From Chloroflexota bacterium (GTDB lineage: Bacteria; Chloroflexota; UBA6077; JACCZL01): 5,108 nt of DNA. Location: contig JADLFM010000101.1 in the NCBI GenBank assembly GCA_020845495.1, positions 1 to 5,108 of the forward strand, in the 5' to 3' direction. Made by a program: the position numbers and the translations under genes. The notes below the pieces were generated by a model. It did not search any database and had not been told where the DNA came from. It saw only the letters and a list, made by a program, of their open reading frames with translations. This document shows, in pieces, positions 4,953-5,108 of the stretch. The stretch's first letter is position 1; the number at the start of each line of letters is the position of its first letter.

Positions 4953-5108
4953 TCTTGTGCCAGGAGCTAGCAAGGTCTCAGGATAGGGCGTCTGCTTGCT
5001 GGTCTTGCCGGTTCCCGACCTGGCTCGTCCCCGATGGGTCTGCGGCAAGGTCACCGTCACCCGGAACGGATAGCCCGCCTCGTACTCACCAAGTAACAAA
5101 CATCGGCA
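4950..5108 (-). CDS. Probable C-terminal end of an unrecognised protein, 5' end outside window
   Basis: A minus-strand frame is open from the window edge for 52 codons to a TGA at 4950-4952. The visible part begins with a hydrophobic stretch (LLLGEYEAGYPFRVTVTLPQ), likely a beta strand or two, and then becomes basic and polar (THRGRARSGTGKTSKQ), resembling a disordered C-terminal tail ending in PGTR. No family can be named. The GSGK-like run SGTGKTSKQ is not a P-loop in context, since it lies at the C-terminus without the surrounding fold. The operon promoter follows it, so it is probably a separate unit. A chance ORF remains possible. Confidence 0.35.
   Translation of the reverse strand, partial: CRCLLLGEYEAGYPFRVTVTLPQTHRGRARSGTGKTSKQTPYPETLLAPGTR

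Noticed and set aside
4788..4970. Plus-strand frame crossing the regulator promoter
   Set aside because: It is antisense to the HTH coding region and has no ribosome site or recognisable product.

Overview
The window is high-GC bacterial DNA. It reads as the regulation and replication module of a plasmid, integrative element or phage-like element, with every supported gene on the minus strand (right to left). No taxon can be fixed from it. The high GC, GTG starts, near-universal TGA stops, strong Shine-Dalgarno (SD) sites and the style of the replication protein suit a high-GC Actinomycetota or Chloroflexota host, but that is an impression. No tRNA, rRNA, transposase, CRISPR array, iteron array or recognisable replication origin was found.

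Layout in transcription order. (1) At the right edge, 4950-5108 holds the probable C-terminal end of an unrecognised protein. (2) A 61-bp gap carries two inverted repeats and an extended -10 promoter so close to the next ATG that the transcript would be leaderless. (3) 4400-4888 encodes an XRE-family helix-turn-helix regulator. (4) 3669-4403 encodes an ImmA/IrrE-like protein with an HEIIH zinc-peptidase motif. (5) 3499-3672 encodes a 57-residue protein that stops at an amber codon, followed in the same frame by 28 more open codons. (6) 3224-3415 encodes a 63-residue protein. (7) 249-3227 encodes a 992-residue replication protein: an N-terminal Toprim/DUF3854-like primase region, a DUF927-like P-loop ATPase, a winged-helix-like segment, a Pro/Gly/Thr linker built from DNA microrepeats, and a small C-terminal domain resembling TubC-type docking domains. 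(8) 1-220 is the start of an unrecognised downstream gene cut by the window edge.

The genes look like one tightly coupled operon. Regulator to peptidase, peptidase to 57-residue gene, and 63-residue gene to replicase all overlap by exactly 4 nt (GTGA or ATGA). The one junction that breaks the pattern would match it if the amber codon of the 57-residue gene were sense. By analogy with ImmR/ImmA pairs, the regulator probably represses its own promoter and the peptidase removes it on a signal. Here derepression would feed directly into expression of the replication protein, so this may be a protease-triggered switch for element replication. The individual parts belong to known families. The less usual points are the coupling, the amber codon, the leaderless regulator and the docking-like tail of the replicase.
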